Assembly: GCF_000582785.1 (NCBI RefSeq)
Contig: NZ_HG931175.1
Location: 251,856 to 295,617, forward strand
DNA from: Candidatus Blastococcus massiliensis AP3
Lineage (GTDB): Bacteria > Actinomycetota > Actinomycetes > Mycobacteriales > Geodermatophilaceae
Direction: 5' to 3'
Length of the DNA stretch: 43,762 bases
Below the pieces are notes generated by a model that was not told the origin of the DNA, did no database searches, and saw only the letters and a list, made by a program, of their open reading frames with translations. The position numbers and the translations under genes are program-made. Of the stretch, positions 24,012 to 31,138 are shown piece after piece; position 1 is the first letter of the stretch; the number at the start of each line of letters is the position of its first letter.

Positions 24012-24749
24012 TCAGGTGGCCGGCAGCCGGCCGAACAGCGCAACGCCGAGGGCGTGCGCGTCGCGCAGCGGGAGCACGACACCGGTCATGCCGCGTTGCT
24101 CGAGCGCGGCGTTCGCCTCGGTCGGGTCGTCGTAGAAGTCGATCACCGAGCAGCACTCGCTGGCCAGCGGGCCGGTGCCGGTGCGGGCCAGCAGCACGAC
24201 CGCCTCCGGCGGATCGGGCACCGGCGGCTGGGCGTCCCCCTCGGGAGCGTCACCCGGGTTCCCGGCGGGCACCTCGACCCGCACCGGGCGGCCGGTGCCC
24301 GGGTCCGCGCTGTCCACGGTGGCCGGCCGGCCCAGCATCGCGGGCACGCCGAGCGCGTCGACGGCGCACATGGCGTACAGCCGCCGCCCGTCATCCAGCC
24401 GCACCACGTGTCGGGTCGGCACGGCCGAGAGCGGGAACACGCCGGTCACCGCGCCGGCGGCGTCGGCGGCGACGAGCTCGGCGGCGACCAGTTCAGCCAG
24501 CGCCGCCCGGGCCCGATCGGCGGTCAGCCCGGCCGCGGCGGCCGCCTCCGCCGTCGGCGGCACGCCCTCGCCGGTGGCCAGCGAGGCCAGCAGCACCCGG
24601 TGCAAGGCCCGGGCGTCGGCGGGCGCGGCGGCCAGCAGCTGGTCGAAGGTGCACTCGGGCAGGCCGGCGGCCCGCTGCGCGGCCACCAGGTGCGCGGGCA
24701 GTGCCCCCACGTCGGCCGGCCCCCAGCGGGGTTCGCGGTCGCCGTTCAT
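24012..24749 (-). CDS. merB: Organomercurial lyase MerB
   Basis: A 245-aa cytosolic enzyme that cleaves the C-Hg bond of organomercurials by protonolysis and passes Hg(II) to MerA. The catalytic set is present: Cys128 and Asp131 in MCAVDALG (the C96/D99 pair of the E. coli plasmid enzyme) and Cys199-Cys200 in SECCSVIDFY. The N-terminal winged-helix-like region (about 40-100) matches the family. The ATG at 24749 overlaps the merA stop (ATGA), so MerA and MerB are made together. About 20 extra N-terminal residues compared with the short MerB form. Confidence 0.93.
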   Translation of the reverse strand: MNGDREPRWGPADVGALPAHLVAAQRAAGLPECTFDQLLAAAPADARALHRVLLASLATGEGVPPTAEAAAAAGLTADRARAALAELVAAELVAADAAGAVTGVFPLSAVPTRHVVRLDDGRRLYAMCAVDALGVPAMLGRPATVDSADPGTGRPVRVEVPAGNPGDAPEGDAQPPVPDPPEAVVLLARTGTGPLASECCSVIDFYDDPTEANAALEQRGMTGVVLPLRDAHALGVALFGRLPAT

Positions 24750-26116
24750 GCGCAGCAGCTCGTCGGCTTGTCGTCGCGGTAGAGCCCGGCGGCGATGCGC
24801 AGCGCCTCACTCATCGTCAGGTACGGCGCCCAGGTGTCGGCCACGTCGTCGATTGTCATCCCGGCCTTGATGGCGTAGGTGGCGGCGAGCATCACATCCC
24901 CGGCGCCCTCGAGGGCGGCGTGCACGCCCAGCACCCGGCCGGTGTCGGCGTCGGCAACGATCTTCAGCGCCCCCAGGGTGTGCTGGTTGGTCAGCGCCCG
25001 CGGGATGTCCTGGCCGCCGAGCACCCGGCAGTCGCAAGCGTGCCCGGCGGCCAGCGCCTGCGCCTCGGTCAGCCCGGCGCTGGCCAGCTGCGGGCGGGTG
25101 AAGATGACCGCCGGCAGGCCGGTGTAGTCCACCTCGTGCTTGCCGCCGAGGGCGTTGACCGCGGCGGCGCGGCCGGTCTCGGCGGCGACGTAGACGAACT
25201 GCGGCGCGCCGGTCACGTCACCGGCCGCCCACACCCTCGGGTTGGACGTCTGCTGCCGGGCGTCCACGGCGATGAAGCCGCGCTCGTCGACCGCGACGCC
25301 GGCCGCGGCCAGGTCCAGCGCGTCGGTCTGCGCCCGGCGCCCGGTGGCCACCAGCAGCCGGTCGCCGGTCACCGTCTGCCCGGCGTCGGTGACCACCTGC
25401 ACCCCGTCCGCGGCCGCGGCCACCCGCACCGCGCGCTGCTCGAGCACGGCGATGCCGGCCCGGGCGAACGCCTGCCGCATCAGCTCGACCAGCTCGGGCT
25501 CGGCGCGCGGCGCGACCCGGCCCACCAGGGTCACCCGGGTGCCCAGCCCGGCGAACAGCTGCGCCTGCTCCAGCCCGACGTAGCCGCCGCCGATCACGAT
25601 CAAGCTGTCGGGCAGCTCGGTGAGCTCCATCGCGGTGGTCGAGGTCAGCGGGTCCACCTCGGCGATGCCGGGCAGGTCCGGGATCGCCGGCGCGGCGCCG
25701 GTCGCCAGCACGTACGCGGCGGCCGGCAGCGGCTGCCCGTCGACCAGCAGCGTGTCCGGCCCGGCGAACCGGGCCTCGCCGCGGCGGATCTCGAAGCCGT
25801 GCGCGGCCGCGACGTCGACGTACTTCTCCGCACGCATCCCCTCGATCAGCGCGTCCTTCTGCGCCACCACCGCGGCCAGGTCGACCGGCCCGGCCTGCGT
25901 CGGCACGCCGCGGAACGGGTTGTGCAGCGCGTGCTCGCGCCGCCCGCTGGCCGCCAGCAGCGTCTTGCTGGGAACACACCCGATGTTGACGCATGTGCCG
26001 CCGACCACGGCCCGCTCCACCAGCACGACCGACCGGCCCGCGCGGCGGGCGTGGATGCCCGCGGCCATCGCCGCGCCGCCGCTGCCGACCACCACCAGGT
26101 CCAGTTCCTCGCTCAT
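24746..26116 (-). CDS. merA: Mercuric reductase MerA (core form)
   Basis: A 456-aa FAD/NADPH flavoenzyme that reduces Hg(II) to Hg(0). Present are the FAD motif VVGSGGAAMAAG (9-20), the redox disulfide GGTCVNIGCVPS (Cys42, Cys47), the NADPH motif VIGGGYVGLEQAQ, AAGDVT, and the C-terminal vicinal Cys pair in TSCCA. The N-terminal HMA (NmerA) domain is absent, as in many actinobacterial enzymes. It starts the minus-strand mer operon from a promoter that faces merR; the promoter -10 lies so close to the ATG that the mRNA is probably leaderless. Confidence 0.96.
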   Translation of the reverse strand: MSEELDLVVVGSGGAAMAAGIHARRAGRSVVLVERAVVGGTCVNIGCVPSKTLLAASGRREHALHNPFRGVPTQAGPVDLAAVVAQKDALIEGMRAEKYVDVAAAHGFEIRRGEARFAGPDTLLVDGQPLPAAAYVLATGAAPAIPDLPGIAEVDPLTSTTAMELTELPDSLIVIGGGYVGLEQAQLFAGLGTRVTLVGRVAPRAEPELVELMRQAFARAGIAVLEQRAVRVAAAADGVQVVTDAGQTVTGDRLLVATGRRAQTDALDLAAAGVAVDERGFIAVDARQQTSNPRVWAAGDVTGAPQFVYVAAETGRAAAVNALGGKHEVDYTGLPAVIFTRPQLASAGLTEAQALAAGHACDCRVLGGQDIPRALTNQHTLGALKIVADADTGRVLGVHAALEGAGDVMLAATYAIKAGMTIDDVADTWAPYLTMSEALRIAAGLYRDDKPTSCCA

Positions 26117-26122
26117 CCCCGG

Positions 26123-26154
26123 ACCGTAAAGCCTCCCCTGCACTGGAAGGTCAA
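26123..26154 (-). promoter_or_regulatory. MerR-type merA promoter with overlong spacer, probably leaderless
   Basis: On the minus strand a -35 TTGACC (26154-26149) and a -10 TACGGT (26128-26123) are 20 bp apart, the over-long spacing of MerR-activated promoters. The spacer has an imperfect dyad (CCTTCC ... GGGAGG), the expected MerR site. The -10 ends 6 nt before the merA ATG, which predicts transcription start at or next to the A of the ATG. Confidence 0.65.
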
Positions 26155-26158
26155 GCCG

Positions 26159-26164
26159 TAGCCT
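26159..26164 (+). promoter_or_regulatory. Candidate leaderless -10 of merR
   Basis: TAGCCT fits the actinobacterial TAnnnT -10 element and lies 6 nt before the merR ATG, the same spacing as on the merA side. The promoter overlaps the MerR dyad, consistent with autorepression. Confidence 0.45.
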
Positions 26165-26170
26165 GGACGC

Positions 26171-26572
26171 ATGCGCATCGGCGAGCTCGCCGCCCGGACC
26201 GGGCTGACGGTCAAAGCCCTGCGGTTCTACGAGTCCGCCGGCGTGCTGCCCGCACCGGAGCGGCAGCCGTCGGGATACCGCGACTACGACGAGGACGCGC
26301 TGGCCCGGCTGCGGTTCGTCAAGGCCGCCCAGGCCGCCGGCCTCACCCTCGCCGAGATCCGGCAGGTCGTCACCGTCCGCGAGCACGGCGGTCCGCCGTG
26401 CCGCCACGTCACCGCCCTGCTCGACGCCCACGCCGCCGACCTCGACCGACGCATCGCGGAGGTCACCGCCCTGCGCGGGCAGGTCCGGCGGCTCCGCAAC
26501 CGCGCCGAGGGGCTCGACCCCGCGACGTGCGACGCCGCCACCGTCTGCCACGTCATTCCAGCCGGCGGATAA
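26171..26572 (+). CDS. merR: Mercury-responsive regulator MerR
   Basis: A 133-aa MerR-family activator-repressor. The N-terminal winged helix (MRIGELAARTGLTVKALRFYE ... GYRDYDEDAL) is typical. The three Hg(II) ligands are present: Cys77 in PPCRH, and Cys120 and Cys126 in TCDAATVC, the MerR(Hg) pattern. That separates it from CueR- and ZntR-type members. A dimerisation helix spans about 80-112. It diverges from merA and should repress, then untwist, the 20-bp-spaced promoter when Hg(II) binds. No usable ribosome site precedes the ATG, in line with a leaderless mRNA. Confidence 0.94.
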   Translation: MRIGELAARTGLTVKALRFYESAGVLPAPERQPSGYRDYDEDALARLRFVKAAQAAGLTLAEIRQVVTVREHGGPPCRHVTALLDAHAADLDRRIAEVTALRGQVRRLRNRAEGLDPATCDAATVCHVIPAGG

Positions 26573-26652
26573 GCGGAGCCGGGCGGCATCCTGTCGACGG
26601 CCGGCCACCGGACAGGCAGCAGATGCGCGACCCGCCTGAGGGGGCGCCAGGT

Positions 26653-27357
26653 TCAGCGGCGGGCGGGGTCCTGGCCGGCGTCCCCGCGCTCGGCGGCCTG
26701 CTGGACGTCCGCGGGGAAGAACAGGCCGACGGCCGTGCCGTTCTGTCGGGTGACCACGATGCGGGTCACGCTCTTCTGCTCCATCCGGTGGGTCAGGTCG
26801 GGGACCGGTTCGCTCGGTCGCACCGTGGTCATGCCGAAGCGCATCAGGCTGCCGACCGCGGTGTCCGGCGGGGCGGCGGCGAGTTGCTCGCGGCGGACCG
26901 TGCCGAGGACGACGCCGGCCGCGTTGAGGATCAGGGCCGGGCCGAACCCGACCGCGTCCAGCCGCTCGAGGGCTTCGGCGGCCGGGGTGTCCTCGGTCGC
27001 GGTGGGCACCTGCCTGCGGGTGATCTGCCCGACCAGCTGGGCGTCCCCCTCGAAGGGCAGGTCGGCGGCCAGCCAGTCGGCCTTGCCGTCGGTGTAGTCG
27101 TACACCGGGTTGAACCCGGCTGCTTCGAGCCGCCACGCGGCTCGCGGACTCATGTCCTAAACGGTGTCGTGGCAGTACACGATCACCGGCCGGGACCGGT
27201 CCAGCTGGTCGGTGCGCGCATCGAGCTCCTTCAGCGGCAGGTTGACCGCGCCGGGCAGGTGCGTCGATCGGTATTCCGCGGCCGGCAGCACGTCGACGAC
27301 CTGGGCGCCGACGGCGGCGAGCTGGCGGACCTGCTCCCGGGTGGCCTCGGTTGGCAT
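26653..27357 (-). pseudogene. Rhodanese-CBS fusion gene interrupted by an in-frame amber codon
   Basis: One continuous frame of about 234 codons, broken only by TAG at 27157-27159. Before it lies a rhodanese domain from an ATG at 27357 (GGAGG site): QVVDVLPAAEYRSTHLPGAV and VIVYCHD with the catalytic Cys. After it come the rhodanese end (RAAWRLEAAGFNPVYDY, then GKADWLAA) and two CBS repeats (VGQITRRQV, FGMTTVRPSEPV, RIVVTRQNGTAVG). Related fusion proteins read straight through this point as I recall them. An ATG 3 codons after the TAG could restart the CBS part, giving two polypeptides. It is on the same strand as the mer operon but lies on the far side of merR. Confidence 0.8.
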
Positions 27358-28125
27358 CGTCGGTGTCCCTCCGTCGCGGACCAGCCGCGCGGCACCGGCC
27401 AGGTTGATCAGACGGGGACGACGAGCGCGCGACATCCACCCAGCATCATCGACTCGGCCGACGGGCCAGCACAACGTCCCTGGACCCGCCACCCGATGGC
27501 AAGAATGTTCCAATTCCCCGTCGCCCCGACCTGGCCACCCGGCAGCGCACGCACCAAGCGGCGTCAGCTCGCGCGACCCGCTGCCACGCATCCCTTGCCA
27601 AAACTCGCGGTGAGTTATCGAACCCGCGGGCCTCGTCGTGGGAGAAGGCCCCCCGGCCTAACGGGACGATGTTGTCCGACCGGCGCGCTACGTCCGACCA
27701 TGTCCACGAAGCCGCGCGCACCGCGCCCCTCCCCACCGAGACGGCCGCTGGTGGGACGGCTCCCACTTGGCGGCCAGCGGAGACGGCGAGGGGGGCGACA
27801 GCGCAACTGCACCGCCGACATCGCCGCCACCTCTGCGGACATGGTCTCGGTGAGGCCAGGACCTCTCGTGCCCGACGTCGGCTTGGCGCGAGCGTACGAG
27901 CGCCGCGACGCCCAAGGCATCGACCGGTGGAACGGCGGACTAACCGGTTTGCCCCGCCCCTGCCCGTGCGCACGAGCGAATCGGATTCGACTTGGCTATG
28001 GCAGGGCACGTGCTCAAGCTGTTGACCAGGGCATTTGGCCTGACTGACCTCACGGCCGCCTCAGGGAAATGCGTTGGGCTATGTACCAAGTCCCCCCTCG
28101 GACACCGAGTTGAACCCCCGCGGCT
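27358..28125. other. Gene-free stretch of about 770 bp, probably decayed DNA
   Basis: Open frames of 100-190 codons exist on both strands, but they read as Arg/Ser/Pro-rich text without ribosome sites or motifs. The base composition is slightly less G/C-rich around 27960-28110. It lies between the broken rhodanese gene and a GIY-YIG remnant, so decay after an old insertion is the likeliest explanation. No IS ends, tRNA or att repeat were recognised. Confidence 0.45.
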
Positions 28126-28263
28126 TCACTGGCTGATGGGGTTCTTCCGCTTCTGGCATCGGCTGTCCGTGCCGTCCGCCTTGCCGACGTACAACTCGCC
28201 GCTGCTGGTGTCCGCGACGAGGTAGACGCCCTGGACGGCGACGAGCGCTGCCCTCCACTCCGC
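28126..28263 (-). pseudogene. Remnant of a GIY-YIG nuclease domain
   Basis: In the third minus-strand frame, without a usable start, the text EWRAALVAVQGVYLVADTSSG is followed by ELYVGKADG and ends at a TGA at 28126-28128. This is the beginning of a GIY-YIG nuclease core (here GVY ... YVG), as in the family with a W-x-x-AL element just before the core. The downstream catalytic Arg and Glu parts are missing: after YVGKADG the frame continues for 15 residues and stops. A truncated gene left by an earlier mobile element or restriction gene is likely. Confidence 0.6.
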
Positions 28264-28332
28264 GCGCAGGCCCCATGAGCGAACAGGCCAGGCCCGACCG
28301 GTCGCGAACGCCCGTCCGGGCCTCGGATGTCC

Positions 28333-28354
28333 GCGGGGACCGATGAGTCCCCGC
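28333..28354. terminator. Stable hairpin upstream of the PPOX gene
   Basis: GCGGGGAC, six-base loop CGATGA, GTCCCCGC: a perfect 8-bp G/C stem without a T-run, 41 bp upstream of the PPOX start. It could end transcription toward the decayed region or lie in the PPOX leader. Confidence 0.4.
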
Positions 28355-28394
28355 CGCCGCCCGGGTCGTACCTTCGACGACCTGAGGAGGAGCC

Positions 28395-28913
28395 ATGGGC
28401 ACCACCGTCGATCCGGTCACCGACGTCGACCCCCGCTACGGCGAGTCCGGCGCGGGACCGCGGCCCTGGGCGGAGGCGCAGGAACTGCTCGCGGCGGCGC
28501 CGCTGAGCTGGGTGTCCACGGTCCGTCCGGACGGACGCCCGCACGTCACCCCGCTGCTGACCGTCTGGCGCAACGGCGCCCTGCACTTCTCTACCGGCGC
28601 GGCCGAGCGCAAGGCGCGCAACCTCGAGGGCAACCCCGAGGTCGTGCTCACCACCGGCGGCAACCGGTGGGACGAAGGGCTCGACATCGTCGTGGAGGGG
28701 ACGGCGGAGCGAGTGCGCGACCGGGACGAGCTCGCCGCACTGGCGCGGGCGTGGGAGGAGAAGTACGGGCCGGAGTGGCACGTCGAGCTCACCGACGACG
28801 GCTTCGCCGACCCGTACGGCACCGCGCTGGTCTTCCGTGTGCGCCCGCGGAGGGCCTTCGGGTTCGCGAAGGCGCCGGCGAGCCAGACCCGCTGGCGGTT
28901 CCCCGAGGGCTGA
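28395..28913 (+). CDS. Pyridoxamine 5'-phosphate oxidase (PPOX)-class flavoprotein
   Basis: A 172-aa split-beta-barrel protein. The family pattern is clear: AQELLAAAPLSWVSTVRPDGRPHVTPL, then RNGALHFSTG, ERKARNLEGNPEVVLTTG and VVEGTAERVRD. Such short actinobacterial proteins bind FMN or F420 and reduce diverse substrates; the exact cofactor cannot be fixed by eye. The ATG at 28395 has a strong GAGGAGGA site. It appears intact although both flanks hold broken genes, and may be a solitary transcription unit. Confidence 0.9.
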   Translation: MGTTVDPVTDVDPRYGESGAGPRPWAEAQELLAAAPLSWVSTVRPDGRPHVTPLLTVWRNGALHFSTGAAERKARNLEGNPEVVLTTGGNRWDEGLDIVVEGTAERVRDRDELAALARAWEEKYGPEWHVELTDDGFADPYGTALVFRVRPRRAFGFAKAPASQTRWRFPEG

Positions 28914-29003
28914 GGACCGGCCCGCCGTCCCCCGGCCGGCATCGCGGAGTGGCGGCACCGACCGGCTGCGAGCGGACGTTCCCGACATCCGACGATCTAC
29001 CGG

Positions 29004-29251
29004 GTGTCCGCGACCGGCTCCACGGCGACCGTAGCGAGACCTACCCGACGTGGTGGCCGCTGCCGTCGTCGACTTCCTCCGCGGCCCGCTCGCCGAGGAT
29101 CCGCAGCGCGTCGGCGAGCCGCTGCGGCTCCGGCTCCAGGGCTGCTGGTCGGCCCGGCGGGGCCAGTACCGGGTCGTCTGCTCCATCCACGACGACGAGG
29201 TGCTCGTACGCGTCGTCCCGCATCGCTCACCGCGCCGACGCCTACGGGTGA
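29004..29251 (+). pseudogene. RelE/ParE-family toxin gene with two frameshifts
   Basis: Three adjoining frames spell a RelE-type toxin: a strand ending STAT near 29020-29032, then LPDVVAAAVVDFLRGPLAED, PQRVGEPL and SARRGQYRVVCSIHDDEVLV (29041-29216), then IAHRADAYG and TGA at 29249-29251. The first shift lies near 29032, where the core frame meets an in-frame TAG; the second is one extra C near 29219. The core LARGP-type helix, the RGxYRV strand and the HRxDxY end are RelE hallmarks. No antitoxin frame is visible in the 90 bp before it. The toxin is probably inactive. Confidence 0.75.
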
Positions 29252-29411
29252 TCGAGGGCGCGCATCTGTGCGGTGAAGCCGACAGCGGTCCCGCACCGCC
29301 GAGACAGTCCTACGCGACGCGAGCGTGCTGGTGGGCTCGGGTGTCCCAGTCGCCCACGGGGCTCCGGCGTCAGGCGTTGTCGGTCGGGCCCTTGCGTGCT
29401 GGACTGGGCGC

Positions 29412-30125
29412 GTGACCCGCCTGCGCCAGCTCGTGCTCGCGGCACACGAGCGCGCACCGGTCGAGCAGGCGCTGAGGGTGCTCCTCGCCGCCCCCGCGGC
29501 GCACCACGACCCCGGCGTCGGCAGCTTCGGTCTCACCAACGCCGTCCTCGCCGCGGGCTGCGACTTCGTCGAGGTCGTCGCGCCATCGACGACGGGGACG
29601 GCGGCCGGCAGGTGGCTCACGCGGAACGGCGGGGACGGCGGCTACATGCTCATGGTCGACGGGCCGCGGGCGCTCACTGCGTCCGACCGCCTCGCGGCAC
29701 TCGCCGTGCGCGAGGTGCACCGCGGCCAGCACCCCGACATCGTGGACGTGCACCTGCACCCGCGGGATACCGGCGGCGTGCTCCTCGCTCTCGACGCCGT
29801 CGACCCACCCGGGTCGTGGCGGTGGGCGGGACCGGCCTGGACGGGTCACGGTCCGCGGTGCGCCGGTGGGCTGCGCGCGGTCACTGTCACGGTCCTCGAC
29901 CCGGCCGAGGTGGTGCGCCGCTGGGCGGCGCTGCTGGATGTCCCGGTGGTCGACGGCGAATGCCGGCTGCGGCTCGACGACGGTCGTCAGGACCTCTCCT
30001 TCGTCGCCGGCGCAGTCGACGTCGCCGCCGTGACCGCGGTGCGTCTGGCGTTGCCCGGAGCGCCTCGCTCGGCCGACCTCGGCGGAGTGCGCTTCGAGGT
30101 CGTCCCACTGGAGGAGGAGACGTGA
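29412..30125 (+). CDS. Glyoxalase-like (VOC superfamily) protein
   Basis: A 237-aa protein made of two beta-alpha-beta modules of the VOC type: QLVLAAHERAPVEQALRVLL with FGLTNAVLAAGCDFVEVVAP, GYMLMVD, and later HLHPRDTGGVLLALD and FEVVPLEE. VOC members include dioxygenases, epimerases and glyoxalases. The metal ligands are not all certain; His in the first strand is replaced. The GTG at 29412 begins the first strand. The stop overlaps the GTG of the enoyl-CoA hydratase gene by 4 nt, so it probably works with it, for example in breakdown of an acyl-CoA with a branched or aromatic side chain. Confidence 0.8.
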   Translation: MTRLRQLVLAAHERAPVEQALRVLLAAPAAHHDPGVGSFGLTNAVLAAGCDFVEVVAPSTTGTAAGRWLTRNGGDGGYMLMVDGPRALTASDRLAALAVREVHRGQHPDIVDVHLHPRDTGGVLLALDAVDPPGSWRWAGPAWTGHGPRCAGGLRAVTVTVLDPAEVVRRWAALLDVPVVDGECRLRLDDGRQDLSFVAGAVDVAAVTAVRLALPGAPRSADLGGVRFEVVPLEEET

Positions 30126-30952
30126 CCGACATCGAGACCGGCACCGACCACCTGCTCGCCCGCGTCGAGGACGGCGTCGCCGTGCTGACGATGAACCGCC
30201 CGGAACGACGGAACGCGCTGTCCGACCAGATGCTCGCCGCGCTCGGCGCGACGCTCGCACAGGTGGAGGCGGACGACGCCGTCGGTGCCGTGGTGCTGAC
30301 CGGGGCGGGTGGCGCGTTCTGCGCGGGCGGTGACGTGAAGGGCTTCGCCGAGCGCTCCCCCGGCGCGCCCGAGGCATCGAAGGAGCGACTGCAGCGCGCC
30401 AACCAGCGCGCGACCAGCGGGCGCCTGTGGCGGATGCCGAAGCCGACCATCGCGGTGCTGCCTGGGGCCGCTGCCGGAGCGGGCCTCTCGCTCGCGCTGG
30501 CGTGTGACCTGCGCTATGCGGCGTCGTCCGCCGTGCTCACCACGGCGTTCGCCCGCGTCGCCCTCGCCGGCGATTACGGCAGTGCGTGGTTCCTCGTACG
30601 CCTCGTCGGTCCGGCGCGCGCCCGCGAGCTGCTGTACCTCTCGCCGCGGCTGACCGCGGACGAGGCCCTGCGATGGGGGCTGGTCAACGCAGTGCTGCCG
30701 CCGGACGCGCTCGAGCGCGAATCGTTGGCTTTGGCGCGGCGGTTGGCCGATGGACCGCGTACGGCGCTGGCGTCGATGAAGGAGAACGTCACGCTGGCGA
30801 TGACCACCCCGCTCGAGGAGTACATGGACGTCGAGGTGACACACCATCTCGCGACGTTCGCCACGGCCGACCACGCGGAAGCCGCGCGCGCCTTCGTCGA
30901 GAAGCGCGACCCGGTCTTCGGCGCCCACGAGGCCCGCCCCGGGGGCCCCTAG
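30122..30952 (+). CDS. Enoyl-CoA hydratase/isomerase (crotonase) family protein
   Basis: A 276-aa cytosolic crotonase-fold enzyme. Signatures are VLTMNRPERRNALSDQML, GAGGAFCAGGDVKGF (CoA and first oxyanion hole) and PGAAAGAGLSLALACDLRYA (second oxyanion hole). The usual catalytic-Glu region reads ARVALAGDYGSAW, where Asp takes the place of the second acidic residue. Hydration of an enoyl-CoA in fatty or branched acid breakdown is likely, but crotonases vary widely. GTG start with 4-nt overlap to the VOC gene. Confidence 0.92.
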   Translation: MTDIETGTDHLLARVEDGVAVLTMNRPERRNALSDQMLAALGATLAQVEADDAVGAVVLTGAGGAFCAGGDVKGFAERSPGAPEASKERLQRANQRATSGRLWRMPKPTIAVLPGAAAGAGLSLALACDLRYAASSAVLTTAFARVALAGDYGSAWFLVRLVGPARARELLYLSPRLTADEALRWGLVNAVLPPDALERESLALARRLADGPRTALASMKENVTLAMTTPLEEYMDVEVTHHLATFATADHAEAARAFVEKRDPVFGAHEARPGGP

Positions 30953-31138
30953 CGGCGGCCCGCGGCACCGGCGACGAGGCCCCCGCCTCACGAACTGTTG
31001 CTGCCCGGGTCGGCACCATCGCTGAGCCACGCCGTGCCGACGACCTGCGCTCCGTGGCGGTGGCGATGCACTGCACCGAGGCGGATGTCTCGGTGCAGCA
31101 CAACGCGACCGCCCGCGAGCTCGCGATGTCGAGCAGGC

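Noticed and set aside
23885-26161. Open plus-strand frame of 758 codons
   Set aside because: Antisense to merB and merA, whose catalytic motifs are unambiguous; the frame has no domain pattern and is extremely Arg/Pro-rich.
24746-27439. One 897-codon frame joining merA with upstream text
   Set aside because: Upstream of the ATG at 26116 it runs antisense through merR and out of frame through the rhodanese gene; merA homology begins at the ATG.
27446-28009. Minus-strand frame of 187 codons in the decay zone
   Set aside because: Arg/Ser-rich text, no ribosome site, no family pattern; treated as chance.
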